Positions 45,882 to 58,199 of a DNA stretch of 64,000 nt are shown in pieces (within the stretch, counting starts at the first letter, position 1; the number at the start of each line of letters is the position of its first letter). The translations under genes were made by a program, and so were the position numbers. Origin of the DNA: Artocarpus heterophyllus. Its lineage: Eukaryota; Streptophyta; Magnoliopsida; Rosales; Moraceae. The notes below the pieces were generated by a model. That model saw nothing but the letters and a program-made list of their open reading frames with translations, was not told the DNA's origin and did not search any database. The DNA lies in NCBI GenBank assembly GCA_025403435.1, contig CM046332.1, forward strand, positions 6,503,903 to 6,567,902, read 5' to 3'.

Positions 45882-46412
45882 TTTCTATTTCAGTTACTTT
45901 CCTGTTTTGAGGCAACAAGTGGCGAGAAAAATCAGCTATTTACCTTTTAATGTCTAGTTTCCTTTTTCTTTTACAAACATGCATTTGTGTTATTTCTATT
46001 ATTGTAAGGTTTTTAAGCCATTAAGGGAACTTACCTTATTTGCTTTAGATTAGACGTTTTAATAATTGATTTGCCTGAAATTACATAGGCAATTAGGAGC
46101 TAAAATTCGCATAGGGAAACCACTATATATTGTAATGAATTTCATTCAATGGAGGATAAGTTTTAACACACAATTTGAGATTTAATTCTCTTCGGTTCTT
46201 AAACGAACTATTCGAACTTATCGAAAAATTCCGTGACGTTCATAGACTTATCAATCAGTCCATCCATAGCTGATTGTGGCGTCCTCATATACCAAGGTTC
46301 GTGCTTCTTGTTAGGCATCGGGTCGCGGTTCCATTCAAAACCGGTTAGGAATTTTGATCTTGGAAACCAATTTTGGTTAAGGTCACGTCAGTTCTTGGCG
46401 GGGTTCGTATCA
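45647..46412 (+). repeat. 3' LTR of G1
   Basis: This 766-bp LTR runs from TGATGAGG to GTATCA. It is preceded by the purine tract AAGAGGAGGGGAA (45634-45646) and followed by the target duplication AGAGT. Its first 235 bp are coding (integrase tail). Confidence 0.95.
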
Positions 46413-46417
46413 AGAGT

Positions 46418-48855
46418 GTAGGTGGAAAGCATTTATATGGACAAGGTGCTTTACACATAGATGCTTCTCCAATAATCACAAGAATTGTATGGTTTAGATC
46501 TTAAAATGGTTAGATAAGATTGAAAGAAAACTCTAGAATAGTGTGTGGTATTGCTATGGCTATGGTGCTGAAGGCCTTGCAAGTCTTCTTGGTAGGAAAA
46601 AACCACATCCGATTTCGCCACATAATGTGTTTCACATAAGAAAAGACTTTTTTCATCTTGTGTACCCATAGGCCATTTAGTGCATCTTTTGGTTTTTATC
46701 ATGGATTGCCCATGAAAGGGTCCACCTAGAGACCAACAGGAACAACTGAGTCCTTTACAGACCGCAGGAGACAGTTGTCATTGGATATCAAGATTTATGT
46801 AATGGAGTTATTATGTGTATAAGGGCTAAAGGTGGGGAAAGAGAAGAATTCCTCACCCCAGCTCTCGACGGTTCCATTGGTGATCTATTCAAAAGAAGTT
46901 AGGTACTTTGACTTTGATTAGCCAATCAAGGTTTACAGTATAAATCTCACATCTTCAAATTCAATAACAACAACAACAACAATAATAACAGTAATAAGTT
47001 TTGTTTCAATATAAATGTTTTTATATAAATTACGCGTGTGTTTTAAACTATAGTTAAATACTTAAACGTGTGTTTTAGACTGTAGATAAATCACAAAAAA
47101 GGAATTGTTGTGTAAAAGATTCCATAAGAAAAAAATATTAATTAATCAACATCTTATGGTAAAATATTTATAATTTTAGCCGAGTGTGATCACATTTGCT
47201 TATTACAGTAATCAAATTACGTTTCTTTGCTAATTAATTTGGCATCTAGGTTATATGACCATCATGCAAAGGCCTATCTAAGTTTTATACTATCTCCACA
47301 CAACATTACCCTCTTTTACTATAATACATGACTTGACCTTTTACTATATATAATAAGCTAGAAAATGTTCTAAACTAGTTATGGAGTTTGTCTTGGTAAT
47401 TAATAATCCTATAGAGTTGATCTTGACAATTAATGATCCTTTCAAAAAAAAAATCCTACTATTGACTAACAAAATAGTAAATCGTATCTTTGGATTCATG
47501 GGCTAAATTAATCGAACTTGATAAATTGAGAAATAAATCAGACAGAGATTTTGAGAAGAAAAAACCTTGTAACTCAAGGTTTAAATTTGAAAGTGAATTT
47601 TAATAAATTGAGAAAAGTATAATGTTTTCTGTTACTTTATAATAATATGTTTATTATTTGTTTAAGGGAGAAAATAGTTATACGTATTTTTTAAAAAAGA
47701 AAACTAGTGAGATATGGGGCCCATTCTTATCCGAGGTGGGGAGGTGAAAGTGCTTGAAGGAAACGACGATGATTTTTGAAAAGAAAGGACGGAGACTTCC
47801 CCAGCATGAAGCCCCCACTTTCGGCTCTAATTTGGCTAATGGGCAAGTGCATGAATTATGGCCGGTGGCCGACTTTCACCCTTTTTCGTTTGGCCCAAAT
47901 TCTCTCTCCCTTATTATTATTATTATTTTGTCTAATTCTTGTTTTTGTAAAAAAAAAAATTTAAATTCTAATCCTCACAAAGCGGAAAGTCATCTATTTC
48001 CCTCGCCAACCATAAAAGAAGGTTCTCCTCAGGCCATCCACATTTTTTTAAAAAAAATCACCTTTTTAAGTATTAAGGAAAAAAAAATCGAAAAAAATCC
48101 AAAAGTACACAAAAATATCGAACAAAGTTACAGAAACGCCTCGGTAAGAAAACAAAATCGAAAAAAAAAAAAATTTACAGACAAACAACAACAAATTTAT
48201 ACCTGCAAAGGGATTTATTAAAGGTATTGTATTTTCTTCTCCCACTTTTTATTTTTTTGCCCTGCCCTTTTTGCTACTTATTAATATCTTTTATTGCATC
48301 CGTAAAGCTTTCTTTACTCTTTTTGATTAACCTTCCAACCAAACTTTTCTGCTTTTTTTCACCAGTTATTATTAAACAAATTATTAGAGTATTAATTCTT
48401 GTAGAAACAAATAATTAATGCACATTAGAATATCCTCATATTCACATCTTTCTACAGCAAAATTTTACCATTCAAAAGCTTGATCTTTGCGATAGTATAT
48501 AACAACAACCAATTATCAATTATAATAACTATAATTTTAGCAAAAAAATATAATAACTATAAAAAAAAGTCCCTCTAAAGGAATAAAAATCTTATCTAAA
48601 AATGAGAAAAATTTATTAATAATTTAATTTTATTATTTTTTTAACAAAAAGGGATTTACAGTTTATCTCAAAGGTGTTTGGCTAAAAAAGATTTACATTA
48701 CAAATTTAATTATAAATAATATAAAATTTTTACATATTATAACAAAATAATTACTATAATATAAAATTTTTAAACACTATAATAAAAATAATTTCTATTA
48801 ATAATTCTTATCCTCGACCAAATACCCTACCAGTGATCATTTCTGTTGCATGTTC
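46418..48855. other. Intergenic region upstream of villin gene
   Basis: AT-rich DNA without a convincing gene. A CAA/AAT microsatellite lies at about 46965-46988. A more GC-balanced patch at 47700-47900 contains GGGGCCCATT and TTTGGCCCAAAT, sequences similar to plant site II promoter elements, but it is ~1 kb from the presumed transcription start. A lysine-rich frame at 47754-48221 is low complexity and I do not regard it as a gene. A possible old MITE lies at about 48672-48832. Confidence 0.6.
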
Positions 48856-49221
48856 GTGCTAAGCACGCCTGGCAACACATCTTTCCCTCCAACCCCCCTC
48901 CTCCCTTCTCTGTTTTCTCTCTCTAACGCCCTCCTTTTTTTCTCTTTCTCTCTCTGTCTCTCTCCTTCTATCTCTAAAATTCTCATTTCTTTTTCTTCTT
49001 CTTCTTCTTCTTCTTCTTTCTTTAGCCCTAACTTTGCTCTATTTCTGTTCAGCTTTTTCCCTCTCTCTTTTTCTCTCTATAACTTTTCTTCTATTCCGTA
49101 AAAAGATCGAATTTTTATTTTTACTTTTTGATTTTTCTCGGCAAATATTTTCATTAGATTGGATCTGATTCTAGTTTTATTTCGTGTCTGAATCGGATTT
49201 TTTCTTCCTCGCCAGCTTCAG
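48856..49221 (+). other. VLN4: Villin 5' UTR exon (approximate start)
   Basis: A pyrimidine-rich leader (CTCTCT and CTT runs, 48885-49080), typical of plant 5' UTRs, ends at CTTCAG followed by the donor GTATGATG at 49222. The transcription start is inferred only and could be some tens of bases away. The acceptor for this leader is at 50803-50805, 65 bp before the start codon. Confidence 0.55.
48991..49018. repeat. CTT microsatellite in villin 5' UTR
   Basis: About eight CTT units lie within the pyrimidine-rich leader exon. Confidence 0.85.
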
Positions 49222-50805
49222 GTATGATGTACTTTTTTCCCGGAAATTTTTAATCATATTTTTCTTCTCTGTTTTTTGTTTGTGATTAGTTTATCGTTTC
49301 GCTGAATACTAGGAAAACGAATTTTTTTTATGGATTTTCGATTATCGAATTTTCGATCCTCTCTCCCTTTTTTTAGGTTTTCCTTTTTCAATTAGGTAGA
49401 TTTGATCTGATTCATCGGATTGTTGTGTTAATCATCAATTACGATGTTCTTTTGCTCTGTTTCAGCTGAGTTTTTTTAAGTGAATTTATTTGAAAGTTAG
49501 CGCTTTTTTCGTTTTCTGTAAGAGAATGGTATTGGATTTTATCGAAACCTTGAAATTCGCAATAACTCCAAGAATGTTGGGCTTGCTAAGATTATTTCTT
49601 CGAAACCCAGTTGATGCACGTGTCTTTTCTTCTAGTTCTGGAAAATTAATGTTTCTGTTCTGTCTTTTTTTTGAGTAATTTTCATTAGTCAACTTTAATC
49701 TGTTGAAACTGTCTTCCAAATGCTTTCTATGTTTTTCATGTCTGCAATGTTGGTGTTTTGATGCAATGGCTGTTCTAACTGGATTACTGATGGAAGGAAG
49801 TAACAAATACTTCATGTTATATTCCGTCGAAATTCTTCGGAAAATTTGCTTGTGTTGAGTTCTTAATAAGAGCGCAATTTTATGTCTGCAATTTTGGTGC
49901 TTTAATTCAACATTTATTCTAGTCAGTTTACTGTTAAAGGGAAGGAAATGCCATTTCGTATATGTCTGGAATTTATTGAAAATTTTGCTTCACATGATTT
50001 TCACTCCTGAATTTTCTTGGTTAACGCTCATATACCCTCTTGCTGAATCTCCTGTTTTTTTAACCTTCAGTTCGTATAAGTCTGGAATTTATTGAAAAGT
50101 TGGCTTCGCATTGATTTTTATTCCTAATTTTGCTTGGTTGATGCTCATATACCCTCTCGCTGAATCTCCTGTTTTTTGGCCTCAATTTCCACTTTATCTT
50201 CTATATTTTTCTTTCTTTTTTACTTGTTATTTTATTCCATTTTTTTTGTACGTAATAGTAGCTATTTGCTGTCATTTGCGTTTTTGGACCTTTACGATCT
50301 GAATCGGCTAAGAAATTGCGGGAAGTGTTGCTGATCCATATTTGGAATATTATGCGGTGATGTTAACTGTAATTTTAAGCTGGCTGAATTTCATTTCTAT
50401 TGTTGTACAAATTCAATTATGGAATTTTCGGTTCACTAAATTCCTGAAGAGTTTTCTTCTATGGGTTGTATTTTCTGGTCCGTTGAGATTTCTTCGGACT
50501 TTAAGCTTTATGAATGACTAGCAAGACAAGTTCATTGGCAAACATCAATGGGTATTCAGTTTCTGTGTGAGAGAATTAGTTTTTGATGCCTGAGCATCAA
50601 GATACACGATGATGATGTCTATGCTTGGAAAGAAGAGATGTAAGAAAAAAGCGTAATGCGCCATATATTTTTTGGGCAAAAAAGTTATTGTCTTTCCTTT
50701 TGGTAAACTATTGTGGAGAACTTCAAGTCTTTTTTGAGTCAGTGCTGCATTAAACGTCACAATGTGAACACCTTTTCCTAACACGTTTCACTGGTTCTGT
50801 TTCAG
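49222..50805 (+). other. VLN4: Villin leader intron
   Basis: This ~1.58-kb T-rich GT-AG intron in the 5' UTR (donor GTATGATG, acceptor CTGTTTCAG). Long leader intron of this kind often enhance expression in plants. Inside are two tandem imperfect duplications: a ~143-bp period (starting near 49739 and 49882, TGTCTGCAAT) and a 116-bp period (starting near 49955 and 50071, TTCGTATA). Confidence 0.65.
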
Positions 50806-50870
50806 GATACTGTATGCGTCCCTTGAGCCAAAGTTTTGGGTAACTAGATTATAAATCTACAAAAGACGAT

Positions 50871-53800
50871 ATGGCTGTTTCCATGAGAGATTTAGATTCA
50901 GCTTTCCAGGGAGCTGGACAAAAGGCGTATCCTTTTTGTAATAAACCATTCAGCATCTTTAAATGCTGTATTTTTAACAGTTGTAATTTCCAAATTAGCG
51001 ACTACAATAAAAGGTTAAAACATAAGCTATTACCTTTATTCTGCTACCTGCGGCTTTTGGTTCTCTTTCAGTTTTTTTTTCATTCTAGGTTCATATGTGT
51101 GGATTTGATATCTTCTTGAGGAAGGTTGCTTTATTCCTTGACAATGTTTAGTGGACTTGAAATATGGCGTATTGAGAACCTCCGGCCTGTTCCTATCCCG
51201 AAGTCCTCACATGGAAAGTTTTTTACAGGCGACTCCTATGTGATCTTGAAAGTAAGTGTCTTCCTTTTGATTTTTGTTTGAAGCGTGGTTTCAGATTGGC
51301 ATAGTTTATAACTTTATGGCTTAAAATCTGAATTTTAAACTGTGTAGTTTAAACAGTGGTTTTGAATTGACGTTTGAAATGTAAAAGATTAAAACGAGAA
51401 TAAAACATCACATCAAGTTTAAAACTAGAATTAGTATTTGGAAAACTATGGTTTATGAAGGAAAATGATAATGATGATGGTTTTTACTGTAGAAAATGGT
51501 TCAAGACGTGCGAACTTGGGGGGAAGGGGGTTGCAAAGTTTGGATTGTTGGTGTTTTTGCCGGTTTAAAACCACCTCTATGGTTTGAACTGGCCTTAATT
51601 ATTACTCCATCGTACACCAGTTTGAACCGCCTTTGTGGTTTAAACTGGCCTAAACCCATACATCAAACGCCACAAGCATCTTCCTGGTTTATCAATGGTC
51701 TTTTTTTTTTCATCAATCAATATTAGGGCTGTGAAGATTTTTCAATTTAACTGAGTGTTGTTTTTCTTTTGTTTGTTCCTCAAATTTTGAAGGAAACGCA
51801 ATTGAGTTTGTAAAAAGCATCTTTTATTTGAGATGTCAGACCAGCCATAGTTTCTGAGTCTGCTTTCTATTCAACTTTTTTTTTTCTCAATAAACAGACT
51901 TTTATTGAACTGGGTATTTTTTTCTTTTGAATTATTTTTGTTGTTCAACTGGGTATTTGGTACAAAATTTCAGGTTTTAACTGCAGTTACACGTGTGTGT
52001 ATATATATATATATATATATCTCAAATGGAGTAGCATATGCCGCTTAGCTTATTATTCTATAGACATATGGTTTGGAAATTAACTTGCAAATTCTGCAAA
52101 TATTCGATGTTTATGTTGCTATAAAATCTGAATTATTGACTTATTTATTTACCATTTTATGCAGACAACTGCTTTAAAAAATGGGGCCTTGCGGCATGAT
52201 ATTCATTATTGGCTTGGGAAGAATACCTCACAGGTAAGCTCTTCCTACTTCGAACTTCGATTAAGTTGTTGAATTTTAATTGTCTCGTAAGCTCCTTTAA
52301 CTTTTAGATATATTTTAACAGGATGAAGCTGGTACAGCGGCCATCAAGACAGTTGAATTGGATGCAGCTCTTGGAGGACGTGCGGTTCAATATCGTGAAG
52401 TACAGGGTCATGAAACAGAGAAATTTTTATCTTATTTCAAGCCATGTATCATACCTCAAGAAGGTGGAGTTGCATCTGGGTTCAAACATGTTGAGGTTGA
52501 AGAACACAAGACGCGGTTGTTTGTTTGTAAAGGAAAACATGTAGTCCATGTTAAAGAGGCAAGTCCTTGCAGATAGATTTTCTAATGATGAAAGACAAGT
52601 CTGATTAAGTGTGTGGCGTATGTGTCTTTATTAATGACAGATGCCTTTATTCTCTCGTCTTTGTTAAGTTGCTGTTATTGTTTGTTGTAGGTTCCTTTTA
52701 CTCGATCGTCACTTAATCATGATGACATCTTTGTTCTGGATACCAAGTCTAAAATTTTTCAGTTTAATGGTTACAACTCGTCCATTCAAGAGAGAGCTAA
52801 AGCGTTAGAAGTTGTCCAGTACATTAAAGACACTTATCATCATGGGAAATGTGAAGTAGCTGCTGTCGGTGAGTGGCTGTTTGAAGTTTAACAATGCATA
52901 ATGCTATTTCTTCTTCTCTTTTCTGAGTGTATTTGCATGGTTTTCCATGTAGAGGATGGTAAGTTGATGGCTGATGCCGAAACTGGGGAATTTTGGGGTT
53001 TCTTTGGTGGCTTTGCTCCACTTTCAAAGAAAACATCCGGTGACGAGGAGAAAGCTGTTGATTCTCATCCTGCTAAGCTACTTTGGTAATATGCTGTCCC
53101 AATTTGCTCCTTGGAACTTCCATATTTCCATGCTGATCTCTTCAGGATTGCGTATATTTCTGTGGAGACCAAAAGCTCTATTATTTCCTATATCCAATTT
53201 ACCTATTTGTCCTTTTGTTCACATCTATTTTTTCTGAGAACAAAAGATAGATAGCTGTATATATTGTTATAGCAACATAATCTGCTGTAATGCCATTCGA
53301 GTTATACATAAAGAGTTTCATGTGCCGAATCTCCTGTAGTTCTGATAGAAATATTACATGCCGTTTTTAGTGTTGAGAAGGGGAAGGTGGAACCTGTTGA
53401 GAGTGATTCTTTGATGAGGCAGTGGCTTGACACAAATAAATGCTACCTGTTAGATTGTGGGTTGGAAGTGTTCGTGTGGATGGGGAGAAATACGTCCCTT
53501 GATGAAAGAAAGACTGCTAGTGGAGCTGCAGAGGTCACAATCAATTCTTATTTATTGCGCATAGTTTGTGTGCTTGACTTATTCTTAATAATGCTTGCCT
53601 TTGTCTTGATTTCATTAAACAGGAGTTGGTTAGTAGCGAAAATCGAGCAAAATGCCACATAATTCGTGTCATTGAGGGATTTGAGACAGTGATGTTCCGG
53701 TCTAAATTTGAATCATGGCCTCTGACAGCGGAAGTAACTGTGTCAGAAGATGGTAGAGGCAAGGTAGCAGGTCAGCTAGTGAAACATTTTACATATGTAT

Positions 53801-56800
53801 TCCTTGTGTTAAAATTTGTATGACGTTTTCTCATGATGGAAAATTTAATATTTTCTCATTCATGACATGTTACAGCACTTTTGAAACGTCAGGGGGTTAA
53901 TGTGAAGGGCTTGTTGAAAGCAGATCCTGTTAAAGAAGAACCTCAACCATATATTGACTGCACTGGGAACTTGCAGGTATGCAAATGTATATTGTATCAA
54001 TCTACCAGAGTGGCTTGTTGAGTTGGAGTAGGGAATAAGTTTGATTTTTAAGTTGTAATCTCTATGTAGCATTAGTTTTGCCCCAAACGGCAGAGAAATG
54101 ACTTTTATTTATTGTTTTAGTCTCATGTTCCACGCAATTTCCAACTGATGCTTCTCATAATGCAACATTATTTTGGGTTCTTCAATTGCCTTATTGATTC
54201 CATACTTCCTTCGAAGCTCAGCGTTTAGATTGGTTATGAACCGTAACAAGTTGAGGCTTATCTGATTGTTCTGAGTTCTGATAATGATAGCTTTTATTAC
54301 ACAGGTGTGGCGTGTTAATGGGCAGGAAAAGATTCTTCTTCCCACTTCGGATCAGTCAAAACTTTACAGTGGAGATTGTTACGTCTTTCAGTATTCTTAT
54401 CCTGGAGAAGAAAAGGAGGAATACCTTATTGGAACGTGGTTTGGGAAGCAGAGTGTTGAGGTAAGAATTTCAGAAGATTTTAACCTTTTACTTTTTCCTC
54501 TTTAAACATAACGGTTAGATATTTACAAGTTTAAACCCTTTTTTAATTATTGATGGGAGGAGAATTATTGCTTCGTTGTCACAGCTGAGTAGAAAGATAT
54601 ATTGTAGTCGGTTTGGACAATTTCACATTAGATTTAGGTTTCCTGTGGAATTCCAAATAAAACAAAAATCTTTTCATAAGTGCTATTTAAATGGCCATAG
54701 GAGAACCTGTTTGGTTTCACTCCAAAGACAAACAAGCACGCTGCATGGATGCGCACACAAATTCAAAGTCATATTTCTAAATGTACATTTGTCCGTTGAG
54801 CCTATCTGGACGTGTGCACACACACTCAACACATGCACTCTTGCTTTGTCTTGAGCAATGCTTCCACCGTGAAGCAATTAGCTAGCTTATTAATAAGGCA
54901 TGGTGTTGAAAACAGGAAGACAGAATTTCAGCCGTTTCATTGGCAAGCAAGATGGTTGAATCGCTGAAGTTTCTGGCTGCCCAGGTGGTTTTTCTTCACT
55001 TGTAGCCTGTATAATTGATGAGACTCTAAACTGTCTTTGTTCCTTTCCCAACTCTTACTAATGGTTTTGTTCTCCCTTCTGGCTTTCTAGGGTCATATAC
55101 ATGAAGGAAATGAACCGTTGCTGTTCTATTCAATCTTCCAAAGCATTATTGTTTATAAGGTTTGTGGAATGTTGAGATGCCAAAGAAATAACTTCTGTTA
55201 AGAAACTGGTTTATCTCAATTAATTAGTTATAGCTAGTTGTATTGGATTTTGTTCGACTGAAAAAGAAAATTAACTTCTGCAAAATCTATCAGGGTGGTC
55301 TTAGTGATGGCTACAAGAAATATGTTGCAGAGAAGGAAGTTCCAGATGAGACATATCAAGAAGTTGGTGTCGCACTCTTTCGAATTCAGGGCTCTGGACC
55401 TGATAATATGCAAGCAATACAAGTTGATGCAGTATGTTGTTCTCTCTCTCTCTCTTGGTTCTCCAATATGTGTGTGTCTGGATGTGTTTAATTTTAGCCT
55501 GTTCCATGTAGAATTGATGTGTACATTTTCATATCCTATTTCATCAGGTTGCTTCATCTTTGAACTCCTCCTTCTGCTACATTCTACACAGTGGCTCAAC
55601 TGTCTTTACATGGACAGGAAGCCTTACAACGTCAGACACCCATGAACTTGTTGAGAGGCAGCTAGATCTTATTAAGGTCTGACATCTTCAATATTTTCCA
55701 TTCTGACAACCTAGAAAATTTCATATTTGTACTGTAAGAAGAGAACAGGTGGTTAGAATTTGGTCAATACATGGTTTTGTATGTATGCATTTATATTTAA
55801 TTGGCTGTGAATCATAGCTATTTCCTTGGACTGAAACTAGCTGTTATTCTTATTCTTTTCATATGTTATTGTGAGGAGGCAGTTTTCGTTTATCTTTGTA
55901 CATGTAGATGTAACATCGGGCTTCATATTCAATAAATATTCATGTTTTGTTACTATCAAAAAAAAAAAAAAAAAAAAAAAAGGAAAACCAAGTTTTGATA
56001 AACTCTCATTGTTAATCTGCTTCTCATATGCTTGGTTTGCAGCCGAATATGCAGTCAAAACCACAAAAGGAAGGTTCAGAATCTGAACAGTTTTGGGATT
56101 TGTTGGGAGGAAAGTCTGAATACTCCAGCCAAAAGATTGGAAGGGATAATGAAAGTGATCCTCATCTATTTTCTTGCACCTTTTCAAATGGTATGATGAT
56201 TTTTTGGTGGCTGGTAAAATTATGTTTCTTCTAATTACGTTCTTCTGTTTTTTTGAACAGTGAATTCCTATTAACTTCTCTTTTCTTTCCATTCTTTTGT
56301 CTATGGTCAATGCACACCAATCTGCAGGAAATTTGAAGGTATTACAAACTTACATTTGTTTATAACTCTCAGATTTATTAACTGAAAGATATGTTCAGCT
56401 ACGGACATTATGAATTGTTTTGTCAGCTTGAAGTTACTCAAGTTCATTATTATTGCAGGTGACAGAGATATACAATTTCACCCAGGACGATTTGATGACT
56501 GAAGATATATTCATCTTGGATTGTCACTCCGAGATATTCGTTTGGGTTGGCCAAGAGGTGGATTCCAAGAATAAAATGCAAGCTTTAACTATTGGGGAGG
56601 TGAGTTTTATTAGGCTTCTAGAAGCTGTACTTACTAGCTATTTGTTCTAGATACCAAATAATCAATATGTTTTCTGCCTATTTCAGCTCCTACCATTTTT
56701 TTTTTGGTTGGTAACTATGCATATCTCAACTATTGATTACGATCTCCAATGTCACTTGGCAATTTATTTACCCTTTCTATCTCTTGACAGAAATTTCTTG

Positions 56801-58199
56801 AGCGTGATTTCCTTCTAGAAAAATTGTCTCGTGAAGCCCCAGTTTATATTGTGATGGAAGGGAGTGAGCCACCTTTCTTCACGCGCTTCTTCACGTGGGA
56901 TTCAGCTAAGTCTTCAGTAAGTGACTAACAACTGCTGACTGAACATGTAAGCAAATTTTCAGTGCACATACGTAATTACCTTCTTTTGGTTGCAGATGCA
57001 TGGGAACTCATTCCACAGAAAACTTACTTTAGTGAAAAATGGGGGAACACCAGTCACAGATGTAAGACTCGTTAGTTCAATCTGATTGCATAGGATTTTG
57101 TTCTTTGATTATTGTTATACCATAGTTTTGTAGACCAAGTTTAATTACATTAGCTGTGGAATTTGTTGTCGCCCTTTCTCAATTCCACTTCTCATGAGAT
57201 AACTTCCACTCTCTTCCTGTCTAAAACTCTTGCATGGAAATCTTTTATACTTTTACTGTCTAATAAGTCTATGATGCCAACTATTAGTATGCTTCAAAGA
57301 TGTATCGACATATCAATGATTTGATTACTTCTCTGAATCTCTGACTTTATGACTAGAAACCGAAACGGAGGACCCCTGTGTCATATGGAGGAAGGTCTAG
57401 TGTCCCAGACAAATCTCAGCGTTCCAGAAGCATGTCTTTTAGCCCTGATCGAGTTCGTGTGAGGGGCAGGTCTCCAGCATTCAATGCTCTGGCTGCTAAT
57501 TTTGAAAATCCCAGTGCCAGGAACCTTTCGACTCCACCTCCTGTGGTTAGAAAATTATATCCAAAATCAGTGACTCCAGATTCAGCAAAACTGGCTTCAA
57601 AATCCTCAGCTATAGCAGCACTTAGTGCTAGCTTTGAGAAATCAGCACCACCAAGAGAGGTCATGATACCCCGATCTGTTAAAGGCAAGTGTTGCTTATT
57701 TTTTTATTTATTTTTTTCAGGCAGATTTGACAAATACTTTAGCACTTGTTATCTTCGCTTGTTGAAAGTAAATTCACCCTTCTATTGTGGATAAAGTGAG
57801 CCCGGAGGCGACCAAACCAAAACCAGAGATGAACAATAAGGAAAACTCTATGAGCAGCAGAATAGAATCTCTCACAATACAAGAAGATGTGAAAGAGAAT
57901 GAAGCAGAAGATGAGGAAGGTCTCTCAATTTACCCATACGAATGCCTCAAGACAACTTCGACAGATCCCGTCACAGAGATTGATGTGACCAAGAGAGAGG
58001 TAAATCAGCTTTGAAATGGCATCTTTTTATCAAGTGTTCACTCCTTTCTTCTGCTTCTAACGCTTTGTGTTTTTGATGCCTGCAGACCTATCTTTCATCG
58101 GCTGAGTTCAGGGAGAAATTCGGGATGACAAAGGAAGCCTTCTATAAGTTGCCCAAATGGAAACAGAACAAGCATAAAATGGCCCTTCAACTGTTCTGA
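50871..58199 (+). CDS. VLN4: Villin-4-like actin-bundling protein (gelsolin superfamily)
   Basis: Plant villins bind, bundle and cap actin filaments in a calcium-modulated way in the cytoplasm. I infer 22 coding exons: 50871-50926, 51152-51251, 52165-52233, 52322-52558, 52691-52868, 52953-53085, 53371-53533, 53623-53770, 53876-53976, 54305-54460, 54916-54984, 55091-55159, 55294-55431, 55548-55676, 56043-56190, 56328-56338, 56459-56599, 56791-56916, 56996-57061, 57357-57684, 57797-57999, 58086-58199. They total 2,883 bp in one unbroken frame, giving 960 residues, close to the ~970 of Arabidopsis VLN4. Six gelsolin repeats span about residues 1-720 (G1 with [15 protein letters not shown] and [19 protein letters not shown]). 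A Ser/Pro/Arg-rich linker follows (about 745-890: [20 protein letters not shown]), then a headpiece ending [17 protein letters not shown]. The N-terminus [18 protein letters not shown] and the linker match the VLN4/VLN5 subgroup rather than VLN2/3. The start is the first ATG after the leader intron. Two introns use GC donors. No defect was seen, and it is the only intact host gene here. Confidence 0.93.
51559..51652. repeat. Paired hairpin repeats in villin intron
   Basis: Two adjacent imperfect inverted repeats in the intron at 51252-52164: GCCGGTTTAAAACCA with TGGTTTGAACTGGC, and CCAGTTTGAACC with TGGTTTAAACTGG. They share the same arm sequence, so four related arms lie in ~95 bp. This looks like a piece of a terminal-inverted-repeat element, not identified further. 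Confidence 0.55.
51993..52020. repeat. GT/AT microsatellite
   Basis: (GT)n followed by (AT)n in the second coding-region intron of the villin gene. Confidence 0.85.
52559..52690 (+). other. VLN4: GC-AG intron after villin coding exon 4
   Basis: The exon ends GTTAAAGAG and the intron starts GCAAGT, the usual context of a GC donor. The acceptor is TTGTTGTAG before GTTCCTTTTACTCG. Joining here restores [15 protein letters not shown]. No GT donor nearby keeps the frame. Retaining the intron gives a stop within six codons. Confidence 0.8.
55958..55981. repeat. A24 homopolymer in villin intron
   Basis: A run of A in the intron 55677-56042. No LINE- or SINE-like body or target duplication is apparent next to it. 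Confidence 0.8.
56328..56338 (+). other. VLN4: 11-bp micro-exon of villin
   Basis: GAAATTTGAAG lies between acceptor TCTGCAG and donor GTATTAC. It joins the preceding exon (phase 1) to the next ([11 protein letters not shown]) as G-N-L-K. Without it the frame would be shifted (148 bp upstream exon in phase 1), so it is needed. Confidence 0.8.
57685..57796 (+). other. VLN4: GC-AG intron near the villin headpiece linker
   Basis: The exon ends CTGTTAAAG and the intron starts GCAAGTG. The acceptor is GGATAAAG before TGAGCCCGG. Joining gives [13 protein letters not shown] and keeps frame through [12 protein letters not shown]. The nearer acceptor TTTTCAG (57720) would lead to a stop at TGTGGATAA. 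Confidence 0.7.

Larger units (their letters stand above)
29208..46412 (+). mobile_element. Ty3/gypsy retrotransposon G1, interrupted by G2
   Basis: G1 is a complete + strand gypsy element with a perfect target duplication AGAGT (29203-29207 and 46413-46417). It has 767- and 766-bp LTRs, a primer-like site after the 5' LTR (29977-29989), gag-protease (30576-32240), RT-RNase H (32241-33810), integrase (44284-45881) and a polypurine tract (45634-45646). The domain order with integrase after RNase H is diagnostic of Ty3/gypsy. G2 (33811-44278) is inserted between RNase H and integrase. Without G2 the element is ~6.7 kb. Stops and frameshifts make it inactive. The integrase tail running into the 3' LTR is a trait known in some plant chromoviruses; I would not fix the lineage further. 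Confidence 0.95.

Noticed and set aside
46451..46702. 83-codon minus-strand frame beside G1
   Set aside because: No recognisable motif, no start context or relatives in the window; it fits chance in AT-rich DNA.
47754..48221. 155-codon frame upstream of villin
   Set aside because: The second half is lysine-rich low complexity from A-tracts, there is no domain, and the frame has no codon bias suggestive of a gene.
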